Of a stretch of DNA of 51,750 nucleotides, positions 1-8,200 are shown piece by piece. The stretch is from Multiplicimicrobium sp043718225 (lineage in GTDB: Bacteria > Omnitrophota > Omnitrophia > Omnitrophales > Aquincolibacteriaceae). The notes below the pieces were generated by a model. The model did no database searches. It saw nothing but the letters and a program-made list of their open reading frames with translations, and was not told where the DNA came from. The first letter of the stretch is position 1, and each line of letters starts with the position of its first letter. Made by a program: the position numbers and the translations under genes. The stretch is taken from the NCBI GenBank assembly GCA_043718225.1, contig JAYSWD010000065.1, positions 1 to 51,750 on the forward strand. The letters run 5' to 3'.

Positions 1-1539
1 ATACCAACCGATAAATCTTCCGTGTAAAACGACGAGATAGCCCAGAAGTGCGATCAGCGCCCAGGTTTCTTTCGGATCCCAGCCCCAAAACCGGCCCCAT
101 GAATAATTCGCCCAGACTCCGCCGAGAACGGTGCCGGCCGCGAGCAAAACAACGCCGATTTGAAGCGCGCGATAAACCGCGGTCGCAAGCGCATTCGCGC
201 TTTCAATTTTTGCGGGAGTGTTTCTGAAAGCATATCCGAAAACAACGGCATGACCCAATCCCCAGCCCAGCGCAAAAGCCCCGTAGCTCATTGTGATTGT
301 CAAAACGTGAATGGTGAGCCATAAATTGCTGCGTAAAACCGGCACAAGCGGCGACAGCGCCGGGTCGAGCACGGCGGGAAAAGATTCCGCGATCAACAAA
401 CCCAGCGCAGCAACAAATGAAGAAATCACAAGCACGGTGAGATGCCGCAAATTATAGTAAATCGGCAGCGAAAAAACCGCGACGGCCAGGGAAACCCAAA
501 CGATGGATTCGTACATGTTTGTTACCGGCGCGCGGCCTGAAATCACACAGCGCAAATAAAACCCGACCGCGTGCAGCAAAATAGCCGCTCCATAAACAGA
601 CAAACCTAAAATCAAAGAATAACTGCGGTCACGCTTGCGGCTGCGGCGCGAAAATAAATTGAGCAGGAAAAAAAGCGCCGCAAGTAGATAAAGCTTGGAG
701 CCGCGGCCGAAAGCATGCAGGTGATTATAAAAAATTTCTGTGTCGACAAGGCTATAGTCCATGACCATCCCCGCGCGCGCCCAGACAGCCTCGAGCGACT
801 TTCTGAAATTCTGTCCCGCCAGCGCTTTCGCGGCCTCGTCCGGCTTTTCCGCCTTGAACGTCGCGGCAAAATCTTCGGCTGATTTTTTGAAACTCTGCAA
901 TTCCGCCTGCGGCAATTCACGCATCCAGTCCGCGGGCGCCGCGGCAAAATCAGCGAATTTCAGCCAGGCTCCCTGCGGGCTTTGCGGTTCCGGGATCCAG
1001 CCCGGAAGTTCTCCGTCGCCTAATTGTGTCAGGAATATCGCGCGCTCATAAACTTCGATCCGTTTTTTATCGGTAAAAGAAAGTGATCCGCGTTTTTCAC
1101 GGCGGAGAAGCGCGTCTTCCACTTTTTGAACAAACGCCTTTTCGCCCATCACTACTTCGGCGGAAACGCGCTTTCCGATCAATTTGAGCCCAAAGTCGGC
1201 GCGCACTTGTGGCGCGCCCACGTAAATCAACGGCTCGGAAAGCCATTTACCGGGAATGACGATCCATTCCCAAACTGTTTGCGCCGCGGGCTGTTTCTGC
1301 CAGGCGGTTTTGCTCGTAACATATAAAAGAGCTTCGCGCGCGAAGGATTCGAACGGCTTGACCCTGCCGCCCTGCTGCACAGGAATACTAGCAAGTTCAT
1401 CTGACCATCTCTCTTGCGCGGCAAAAGATTGATTCATGCAAATCAAAGTCAGCAAAAAGCAAATAGCCGATAGCCGATAGCCGGCCGCTAATATTTTCTT
1501 AATGCTATGGGCTCTGTGCTGTGGGCTATAAGCTGTCAT
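1..1539 (-). CDS. ccsA: Cytochrome c biogenesis protein CcsA/ResC (3' end beyond the window)
   Basis: Membrane protein that with ResB exports and attaches heme to apocytochrome c (System II). The reading frame is open from an ATG at 1537-1539 to the left edge, so the C-terminus is missing. Reading the minus strand gives a short hydrophobic signal-like segment ending near SFAAQE, then GGRVKPFESFARE, a periplasmic block of about 200 residues, then several membrane segments. The family signatures APVTNMYESIVW and WGRFWGWDPKETWALI (the WWD heme-handling motif) are clear, and a histidine precedes the segment ITMSYGAFALGWG. The start codon overlaps the resB stop as ATGA, which implies translational coupling. 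The first residues are encoded by a tandem 7-bp repeat, so a start further downstream is possible. The long N-terminal extension before the CcsA core is larger than in minimal CcsA proteins. Family assignment is very secure. Confidence 0.93.
   Translation of the reverse strand, partial: MTAYSPQHRAHSIKKILAAGYRLSAICFLLTLICMNQSFAAQERWSDELASIPVQQGGRVKPFESFAREALLYVTSKTAWQKQPAAQTVWEWIVIPGKWLSEPLIYVGAPQVRADFGLKLIGKRVSAEVVMGEKAFVQKVEDALLRREKRGSLSFTDKKRIEVYERAIFLTQLGDGELPGWIPEPQSPQGAWLKFADFAAAPADWMRELPQAELQSFKKSAEDFAATFKAEKPDEAAKALAGQNFRKSLEAVWARAGMVMDYSLVDTEIFYNHLHAFGRGSKLYLLAALFFLLNLFSRRSRKRDRSYSLILGLSVYGAAILLHAVGFYLRCVISGRAPVTNMYESIVWVSLAVAVFSLPIYYNLRHLTVLVISSFVAALGLLIAESFPAVLDPALSPLVPVLRSNLWLTIHVLTITMSYGAFALGWGLGHAVVFGYAFRNTPAKIESANALATAVYRALQIGVVLLAAGTVLGGVWANYSWGRFWGWDPKETWALIALLGYLVVLHGRFIGWY
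1463..1538. repeat. Tandem heptanucleotide repeats
   Basis: Three exact copies of ATAGCCG at 1463-1483 are followed after a short gap by five 7-bp units of form GCTNTNN at 1504-1538 (GCTATGG, GCTCTGT, GCTGTGG, GCTATAA, GCTGTCA). The block lies inside the first codons of ccsA as annotated. The same 7-bp periodicity with other unit sequences recurs elsewhere in the window. Confidence 0.85.
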
Positions 1540-3362
1540 TGGAGTCCTTTTTCGTTGCGGAGAGAATAAGGCCGCGTATAAAACATCAATAAAATACCTC
1601 CGACCATAATAAGCGCGCCGGCATACTTAACGGGAATTCCCGGGTCGCGCCCGACCGCGAAAACGGAAAGGTCTTTTCCGCCGGGGTTCGGGGTATACCC
1701 GGCCTGATAAATTTTAAATCCGCGATAAGTCAAAGGCTGATTCATGGAAATTGTTTTTTCAAGCGAAACGCCGCGCGCGAAATCTTTTAAAACAACATCG
1801 CTTTCAAACGAAGCCGGCTTATTTGTTCCCGGGTCATTCTTGACGCGGAAATCTTTCAGAGCCAGTTCAAATCCGAGGCCAAGCTGGCGCCGCCCGAAAA
1901 TAATTTCAAAAAGCCCACCGTCAATGATCACGCTTTTATGAACGCCTTCGACAACCCAAAACTTTTTGGACGAGGCTTCGGTTTTGATTTCAATTTCAAC
2001 CGCCCCGTAAGCCGCTTCTCTTTTGTCGTCATCTTCGAGAGGAATTACGTTCAAGTCTGATGCCGCGTGCGGCAGAGCCTGCTCAACGCGAAACTGCAGA
2101 TCCATCCAGCCCGTCGAGATCTCTTTCCCCATTTCGACCGGGCCCTGTTGAAGTTTGGTTCCGGTTTGAATTTGATATTGAATTCCGCCGGGCGTTGCCA
2201 CAAAACGTAATTCGTGACTCTCTCCCTTAGAACCAGAATTCGGCCGGCGGTACTGAACGGTCAAACCAAGCTGGCTGTCGGGACGGCCGTGCACCGTGGG
2301 AAAATCCGGAAAATTCGCGAAAACTGTATGCCGTTCTGTTTGCGCCGGTTGGCCTTGGCCAGAGGCATCATCTTTACCGGGCGCAGCCGCAGAGCTAATT
2401 TGTAACACCGCCGCGGGATTCGCCGCATGTTCCGCGGCCGAACCTTCTTTTAAAATATTTTCTTCGACATAAGCATAGCCGTAAAGTTCAGTGATTTTAA
2501 CGCTCAATCCATTCTCAAAAACTTTCTCATAAGGCAAAGCGCTTTTTTCAGGAACGGGAATTTGAAGTTTTTCATCGCCGCGCTGGATTTCCAAATAGGG
2601 CTTATCATTCACATTCGCAGCAGGCTGAATAAAATCGGAAGCGAATTTTAAAATCGCCGGTCCGACTGAAATTTCACGGCTTAAAGCTTCATCCGCGATC
2701 CATTGCGTCACATTCATTTGTTGATTATGCAAAGTGACCTGCACCGCCGCCGGCCCTTCCTGCGCGGAAACCCACTTGGTTTCCGATTCGGTTTTCGGCC
2801 AGAATTGGGTAACCGCGATTTCTGCCCGCTTTCCTTCCGTTTTTAACTCTGCGATTTTTTCACGGCCTTTCCATTTAAACGCATGCTCTTTAAATGAAAG
2901 CATCCGCTCCTCTTTAAACCCCTGCGAATAGAGATAAAGCATGGGTTGTTTGAGCGTAACCCATTTTCCGCTGCCGCCCTCTTCTAGCATAATCTGCCCA
3001 TCCACCGCGGCCTGCTGGGTCGCAAGTGAGCCGGCGAGAATAGTAATAATTCCCAGATGCGTGAGTACAAATCCGATATGCTTTTTTTGCCACGGTAAGC
3101 GGTCCGCCGCGGAACACGCTAAATTTATTACAAGCACGATAAGAATGAGGCCAAACCAGGGCGCGCCATAAACTAAAATTCGCGCGGCATCGGCGCTATA
3201 GCGAGATTCGATGATTGTTCCCGCGGCAAGTACGATCATAAGCGTGACAAGTGTTCCCACGGCGAGCTGAAGGGAGGCAAAAAATTTAAAAATAAGACGT
3301 GCGCTTTGCCCGTTAAAAAAAAGGCTCTGCCCTGCTGTTTTTTTAGTCGATTTTGAGTTCAT
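1536..3362 (-). CDS. resB: ResB-family cytochrome c biogenesis protein
   Basis: Partner of CcsA in System II cytochrome c maturation; a membrane protein with a large periplasmic domain. I use the ATG at 3360-3362, giving about 608 aa beginning MNSKSTKK. The open frame continues 32 codons upstream, but those codons run through a hairpin that looks like a terminator. Three N-terminal membrane segments are visible: one around FASLQLAVGTLVTLMIVLAA, one in the APWFGLILIVLVINLA region, and one around HIGFVLTHLGIITILAG. A fourth lies at the C-terminus (GALIMVGGILLMFYT). The pre-terminal region contains the ResB-like LTYRGFKIYQAGY. The long middle part is periplasmic. Gene order resB-ccsA with a 4-bp overlap supports the call. 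No second biogenesis gene is visible upstream. Confidence 0.9.
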   Translation of the reverse strand: MNSKSTKKTAGQSLFFNGQSARLIFKFFASLQLAVGTLVTLMIVLAAGTIIESRYSADAARILVYGAPWFGLILIVLVINLACSAADRLPWQKKHIGFVLTHLGIITILAGSLATQQAAVDGQIMLEEGGSGKWVTLKQPMLYLYSQGFKEERMLSFKEHAFKWKGREKIAELKTEGKRAEIAVTQFWPKTESETKWVSAQEGPAAVQVTLHNQQMNVTQWIADEALSREISVGPAILKFASDFIQPAANVNDKPYLEIQRGDEKLQIPVPEKSALPYEKVFENGLSVKITELYGYAYVEENILKEGSAAEHAANPAAVLQISSAAAPGKDDASGQGQPAQTERHTVFANFPDFPTVHGRPDSQLGLTVQYRRPNSGSKGESHELRFVATPGGIQYQIQTGTKLQQGPVEMGKEISTGWMDLQFRVEQALPHAASDLNVIPLEDDDKREAAYGAVEIEIKTEASSKKFWVVEGVHKSVIIDGGLFEIIFGRRQLGLGFELALKDFRVKNDPGTNKPASFESDVVLKDFARGVSLEKTISMNQPLTYRGFKIYQAGYTPNPGGKDLSVFAVGRDPGIPVKYAGALIMVGGILLMFYTRPYSLRNEKGLQ

Positions 3363-3446
3363 GGCTAATATTTGTCCGCTCTGAAGAATGAAGAGCGGGT
3401 ATTCTACAGGCGACAAGGTACGGGGGACAAGCGGCAACTGGTGCCA

Positions 3447-3480
3447 AAACCTTCCCAACCCCCGGCGTTAGGAAGGTTTT
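3447..3480 (-). terminator. Hairpin, candidate terminator after RNase HI
   Basis: An 8-bp perfect stem AACCTTCC/GGAAGGTT encloses a GC-rich loop containing CCCCCGG. On the minus strand the 3' arm is followed only by TTTTGG, a short U-run. It lies 76 bp past the RNase HI stop and upstream of resB, which is where a terminator would be expected. Confidence 0.45.
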
Positions 3481-3555
3481 CTAGAGGGAAGCGGCTCGCT
3501 AGCAGATTATCGGACGCTGTGTTTTGCGGTTGGGTGCAGCCCAGAGTTTAAATGA

Positions 3556-3972
3556 CTAATATCCGGCTTCGTCGAGGGCGCGATTCACCTGCCTATCAGC
3601 TCGGCGCATCTGGGGATGTTCGCGCGGCACATGCACATAAGAAATTTTTTTAAATTTCTTTTCAAGGTCTTTGACTTTGAGAAAAAGCGGGCGGAGATGC
3701 TCTGCTTTAAGGCGGTATTCCCCCGTCAGCTGTTTTTTGACAAGCTCGCTATCCATATGATGCGTGATCTCATGCGCGCCAAATTCTTCGGCAAGCGACA
3801 AAGCTTTAATAACAGCTTCATATTCCGCGACATTATTCGTCGTAGCGCCAATCACTTCGCCCTGCTCGAATAGAGCCGCGCCTTTTTCATCGCACAGTAA
3901 AACGCCGATTGCCGCGGGCCCAGGATTGCCGCGCGCGCCGCCGTCAGAATAAGAAAAAATTTTGTGATGCAT
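3556..3972 (-). CDS. rnhA: Ribonuclease HI-like protein
   Basis: Cuts the RNA strand of RNA-DNA hybrids. At 138 aa the length is normal for a minimal RNase HI domain. Four acidic catalytic positions can be placed: D in FSYSDGGARGNPGP, E in NNVAEYEAVIKAL, D in HHMDSELVKKQL, and D in the C-terminal RRADRQVNRALDE. The GGARGNPGP and MDSELV forms resemble the YpdQ/archaeal-type RNase HI subgroup. The open frame extends upstream to 4308, but that part overlaps the pilin gene out of frame and has no RNase H homology. The ATG at 3972 lies 19 bp after the pilin stop. No strong ribosome-binding site is seen, so coupling to the pilin gene is plausible. Confidence 0.88.
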   Translation of the reverse strand: MHHKIFSYSDGGARGNPGPAAIGVLLCDEKGAALFEQGEVIGATTNNVAEYEAVIKALSLAEEFGAHEITHHMDSELVKKQLTGEYRLKAEHLRPLFLKVKDLEKKFKKISYVHVPREHPQMRRADRQVNRALDEAGY

Positions 3973-3991
3973 ATAGGAAGCGGCTTTTTGT

Positions 3992-4483
3992 TTATTGAAG
4001 TATGACTGCGCCTGTTCCGCCGGAACAAGGTGAGCTTGTAAAAGCTCCCGAAGAAGTAGCGGAAGACCATGCGACGCCCGTTTCATCGACACAAAAAGAA
4101 TTATTCCCCGTGATCGCAGCCTGTGCGGGTTGAGCGAAAATCGCATACTGTGACGCATCGGTCCGCGCGTAAGTAAAAAGATAACCGCTTTTAGTTGCTG
4201 TCGTTCCCGCTCCCCAAGTCGAGTCGAGATAGGCTGGTGATGCGGCCGTAAGGCCGCTAATATCCGCAGGGTAAGACGGCGTTGCCTGCGCGGCGCGATA
4301 AGCTTCAATAGAAGTCGCGAACGTTTTCAAATTCGATTTTGTCGCGGATTCATTCGCATTCAACCGGCTACGCATCAAAGCCGGGATGGCAATAGCCACA
4401 ACAATACCGAGAATCGCTATGACAATCATGACTTCCACAAGCGTGAAACCTGTTGTTACTGAAAATAATTTGCGGCTAAACAT
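3992..4483 (-). CDS. Type IV pilin-like protein (prepilin)
   Basis: A 163-aa prepilin. The N-terminus carries a short basic leader and the class III signal TTGFTLVEVMIVIAI, with glycine before the cleavage site, phenylalanine at +1 and glutamate at +5. The hydrophobic assembly helix continues to about residue 35. The globular part contains two cysteines (FCVDE and SPCSG) suited to the C-terminal disulfide loop of pilins. The protein is expected in the inner membrane or a pilus/pseudopilus after processing by PilD. It sits alone between cysE and RNase HI with no assembly genes in the window. It could be a major pilin, a minor pilin or a secretion-system pseudopilin; the sequence does not decide. 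Confidence 0.88.
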   Translation of the reverse strand: MFSRKLFSVTTGFTLVEVMIVIAILGIVVAIAIPALMRSRLNANESATKSNLKTFATSIEAYRAAQATPSYPADISGLTAASPAYLDSTWGAGTTATKSGYLFTYARTDASQYAIFAQPAQAAITGNNSFCVDETGVAWSSATSSGAFTSSPCSGGTGAVILQ

Positions 4484-4489
4484 TAAAAC

Positions 4490-5164
4490 TTATTTTTTCT
4501 CCGGCGGGCTTTGACCGAAATTTGCTTCAAGAGTCTCAACTTCTTTTTGAAGCGCGCGAAGGCGATTTTTAAGCTCACGTACGGGGTCCGGCAAATCTCC
4601 ATGATCGAGATCAATCGGGTTTATTTTTTTGCCGTCTTTGCGAACAATTTCCGCGGGAACGCCAACGACGGTGCAGCTGTCGGGGACCGAATGAACCACA
4701 ACCGAGCCGGCGCCGACTTTCACGCAATTACCCAACCGGATATTTCCGAGCACCTTTGCTCCAGCGCCCACGACAACATGATCTCCCAAGGTCGGATGGC
4801 GCTTGCCGCGTTCATTCCCCGTTCCCCCGAGAGTGACGCCTTGATAAAGCGTGACATTTTTGCCGATCTCGGAAGTTTCTCCGATCACGACGCCCATGCC
4901 ATGGTCAATGAAAAGCCCGGGGCCAATTTGCGCGCCGGAATGAATTTCAACGCCGGTGAAAAAACGTCCAAGCTGGGAAAGCAGCCGCGGAATCAACGGA
5001 ACTTTCCATGAATGAATAACATGCGCGAATCGGTAAAGCAAAACAGCGTGAAAACCGGGATAGAGTAATATTACTTCGAGCCAGCCCCAGGGAGTTTGTG
5101 CCGCCGGATCACGGTCAATGCAGGCGCGGAAATCGCTTTTGACTTTATAAAGGAAATTTGACAT
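4490..5164 (-). CDS. cysE: Serine O-acetyltransferase
   Basis: Transfers acetyl from acetyl-CoA to L-serine to give O-acetylserine, the cysteine precursor. The 224-aa protein has the short bacterial form with an N-terminal helical part (DPAAQTPWGWLEVILLYPGF) and a left-handed beta-helix of hexapeptide repeats. The CysE signature is complete: HSGAQIGPGLFIDHGMGVVIGE, with catalytic D-H, then VTLYQGVTLGGTG and KRHPTLGDHVVVGAGAKVLG. The C-terminal tail is a predicted helix rich in E, K and L that is not needed for the family call. The pilin-like gene begins only 6 bp after the stop. No O-acetylserine sulfhydrylase is nearby. Confidence 0.95.
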   Translation of the reverse strand: MSNFLYKVKSDFRACIDRDPAAQTPWGWLEVILLYPGFHAVLLYRFAHVIHSWKVPLIPRLLSQLGRFFTGVEIHSGAQIGPGLFIDHGMGVVIGETSEIGKNVTLYQGVTLGGTGNERGKRHPTLGDHVVVGAGAKVLGNIRLGNCVKVGAGSVVVHSVPDSCTVVGVPAEIVRKDGKKINPIDLDHGDLPDPVRELKNRLRALQKEVETLEANFGQSPPEKK

Positions 5165-5170
5165 AGGGGA

Positions 5171-5179
5171 ATTTTAGCA
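5171..5179 (-). promoter_or_regulatory. cysE: Possible extended -10 element before cysE
   Basis: On the minus strand TGC-TAAAAT (extended -10 form TGnTAnAAT-like) ends 7 nt before the cysE ATG. No convincing -35 is present because the upstream DNA is the heptamer repeat. If used, transcription would start at or near the first codon, giving a leaderless message; no Shine-Dalgarno is visible either. Confidence 0.3.
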
Positions 5180-5181
5180 CA

Positions 5182-5216
5182 GACTATCGACTAAAGACTA
5201 CCGACTAAAGACTGCA
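5182..5216. repeat. Tandem heptanucleotide repeats
   Basis: Five 7-bp units of form GACTNNN in a row: GACTATC, GACTAAA, GACTACC, GACTAAA, GACTGCA. They sit between giant gene 1 and cysE, just upstream of the cysE start. Confidence 0.85.
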
Positions 5217-5223
5217 AACGAAG

Positions 5224-5263
5224 ACACCCCCGAGGTGCGGTCCGCGCCGTTCCTCGGGGGTGT
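5224..5263. repeat. GC-rich perfect hairpin after giant gene 1
   Basis: A perfect 12-bp stem, ACACCCCCGAGG at 5224-5235 and CCTCGGGGGTGT at 5252-5263. The loop contains the small palindrome GCGGTCCGC. It begins 12 bp past the giant gene 1 stop on the minus strand, so it may terminate that gene, though no U-tract follows. Its two-level hairpin architecture resembles the hairpins at 41697, 42049 and 49978. Confidence 0.7.
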
Positions 5264-5275
5264 GAAAAGGTTTGT

Positions 5276-8200
5276 TTACGCCATTGAAGCAATGTAATTG
5301 CGAATTTCAACCGCCAGCAAGGCCGCATCCAAGATAGAATTAATCGAAAGCGACCCGTTGAAGCCGAAAAGCGAGGGATAGCGACGCGCGATTTCCTGCA
5401 CATCTTTTACCGTAATATCTGTTTGAGCCGCGGTTGAAACGTTAAGAAAAACCGCGGAATTTAAAATTTGCGCCGAGGGAAGCCCGCCGACCTTAACTGC
5501 CAAATGCCGGAAGGCCTTCAAATCGGAAGGCTGCATGTTAAGTCCTTCCAGATTGAAAGTAAAAATTTCCTGATTGCGCATGAGAAAAGATTCCATGGCT
5601 TCCGAGTTGGCGACAGTTTGAACCCGAGCAACCTTACCTACTTTTTTAGAAAATGCAGAAGCTTCCTTGGAAGGTTTTTTAGGCAAGAGCAAAGCCATAT
5701 GATTTTCAATTAATCCGTCGGGATGTTGCCTTTTTAAGGCTTCGATTTTTTCGGCGTATATCAAAAAGTCAGATTTAGCCTCGAGAGAATCGGGTTCCAT
5801 TGTCGGTGAATATGCCATCGCAAAACCCAAATGCAGTTTGGTTTTCGGATTAGCTTGAAAATGCGCTGCAACAAATATTTCCAAAGGGTCCGCGGGTAAA
5901 ACTGCAGGCTGAGCGAGAGGCAATTCGGTTCTGGCTTTGCTTTCAGCCGCAGCTCCCCGCGCCGAGTCCAAAATAATTTTGGGAACAAATCCGTCGCCTA
6001 AATGAGCCGCAATATAAGCCGGCGCTGCGACTTCTGCCGCAATAGCGGGTTGGCTTCCAAGGATGGTTACGACAAGCAAAAAGAATGCCGCGAAAATTCC
6101 TAGATTGTTTGTTGATGCCACCGGTGTCTTCGCGCCGCTTTGAATTCGAGCTTCTGATCGAACAGCAGCGCTTCTTGTCTCGGAACGCTGGGTTACAATT
6201 AATGTCTGATACGCGTCTTCGGCCGGAATCCTAACCTGCCAAGCCTCACGAAAATTTCGACCATCATATTGAGCGGGCGCACCATCCCGCTGAACCATTC
6301 CGTCCCTAATCGCGGCATCACGAAAACCCAAAAACTTTAATTCGTTCGGCATAATCACCGTATTTAATTTTTGAGTTTCACTGCTGCCCTGATTGAACTC
6401 GCGGTCAAAACCTGGCGCGACTTTTAAATTGAAGAAAACTGTTGCGCCGCTTTTTAATTTCACGGCAATAACAATTGTCGCAATATGTGAAGAAGTCACG
6501 ACGCGCCGCTCTACCACCTGAGACTCATCAAAAAGAGCGCCCTCTACAAGCTGATTCAATCTTTGAATGTTTTTATACATTGCGGCATCCCAATCTTCAA
6601 ATAATATTAGCTCTTGCGGCGCAAGCGCAGCCGCAAGAAGCTGAATTATTCTTACGCCGGCCTTGCTAAATAAAAACACGGCAGATCGCGAATCGATTTC
6701 AGCAAGCTGCTCAAAATACTGCGAAAACGCAGCCTCCCGCTCTTCTGGTTGCGTTAATTCGAACATGGCTTGAATCTGTCTTTCGATTTCACCCACGCTG
6801 CCTTCTGCGTTTCTTTCGTTCGCGAGCTTCGTAGCGATATGCATTTTAAACGCTGCTTCATTCTGTTTAGGCTCTAATTCCAAAACTTCGATGTTAAGCG
6901 GCGCAAGAATACCGACACCCAGCCGCCCATCTCCGACTGGGTGTAATTTGAAATCGAGCCCTCGCTTCACTTCTTTGACAAGAAAAAATGCGCTCTGAGA
7001 GAAACCAAGGAGTTGGGCGGCATACTTGTCAAAAAACACTGTCGCGCGAGCCTTTTTTACCCGTTGCCCCCCCTCGATTTCGTCTGTTACAGAATGAGCA
7101 ACATTGATGTTAACAAGATATGGCTTTTTTCCTGGGCGCTGAACAACATAGCTGTGCAAACCATCTACGCTCGTATCTAAAACGTGCGCCCAAGATTGGG
7201 TGTCAAGATACCGGACAAGGTATTCTGCCCAGGGCTGATAAGTGTTATCGATAGAAGCATTTTCTAAATTTTTTCTTAATGGGGCTATCTCGTCCGGACT
7301 CATCGCGTTTAAATAGGCTTCGAGGAATTTCCCCGCTGATGCCAGCAGCCATTGATCGATCAATTCGACTATTTCGGAAAGCGACTCAAGCCTAACTTGC
7401 GGATTCGTAGATGCCATAGCTTTTTCACGAAGCTCGTAAACACGCTGCGTAAGGACGGAGTGGTTCTCCGGCAAAGCTTCTAATTCAGCTATAAAATAAT
7501 CAAACAAATTTTGCCCCGGTTCCATTTCCGCAGGAGTCAAAACGCCGATAAATTCGATTTTCATCGAACGTTTTTTGGGATCTCCGTCATGACTCTCAAT
7601 CACCGTTTCCCGGTAACGAATCCCCGCACTGTACGCCAAACTAACAAGAAGATCTTGTCCGTGAGTTTGTTCGGCGCCCCACAATCTTTCGTAGTTTATA
7701 ATTTTTCTAAATGATCGCATGGTCCGCAACAATCCGCCCTTCAGTGCCGGATCGCTGGGATACGCCTTCAATGGAACTTCTTTGCCCTCTCGCAATAAAC
7801 GCCAGACAAAAGTCTTTCGTCGCGGAATGGACTCGATTGCCTTCCCATCAAGCGGAGAGCGTTCAATTAATGCACGTCGTTCCATTTCCTTGCTAATGGT
7901 GATTTCAAATAAATGCGCATGCGCCAAAGCTTGGCTGGTTGTCGCATCAACACGAGGCGAAGAAGCAACCGAGTCAAACATACGCTTTTGGCGCGTCTCG
8001 GCATCTTTTCTGTTTTCTTTGGCTTGCTTGACTGCCGCGATAAGTGATTCGGTGCTTGGCCGCCGGCCTCCGCCTGCTTGAGTGCTTATAATTTTATCGT
8101 AGGCAACTAAAATACCGTTGCGAATGTGCGCTTTTTTTTCTATCAACCATTCCGCCAGCTGTTCATACTTTAAAATAGGGTTGCCATCCTTATCCAGAAC

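Noticed and set aside
3556..4308. 250-aa long form of RNase HI
   Set aside because: The added N-terminus overlaps the pilin gene out of frame and has no RNase H features; the domain starts at MHHKIFSYSDGG.
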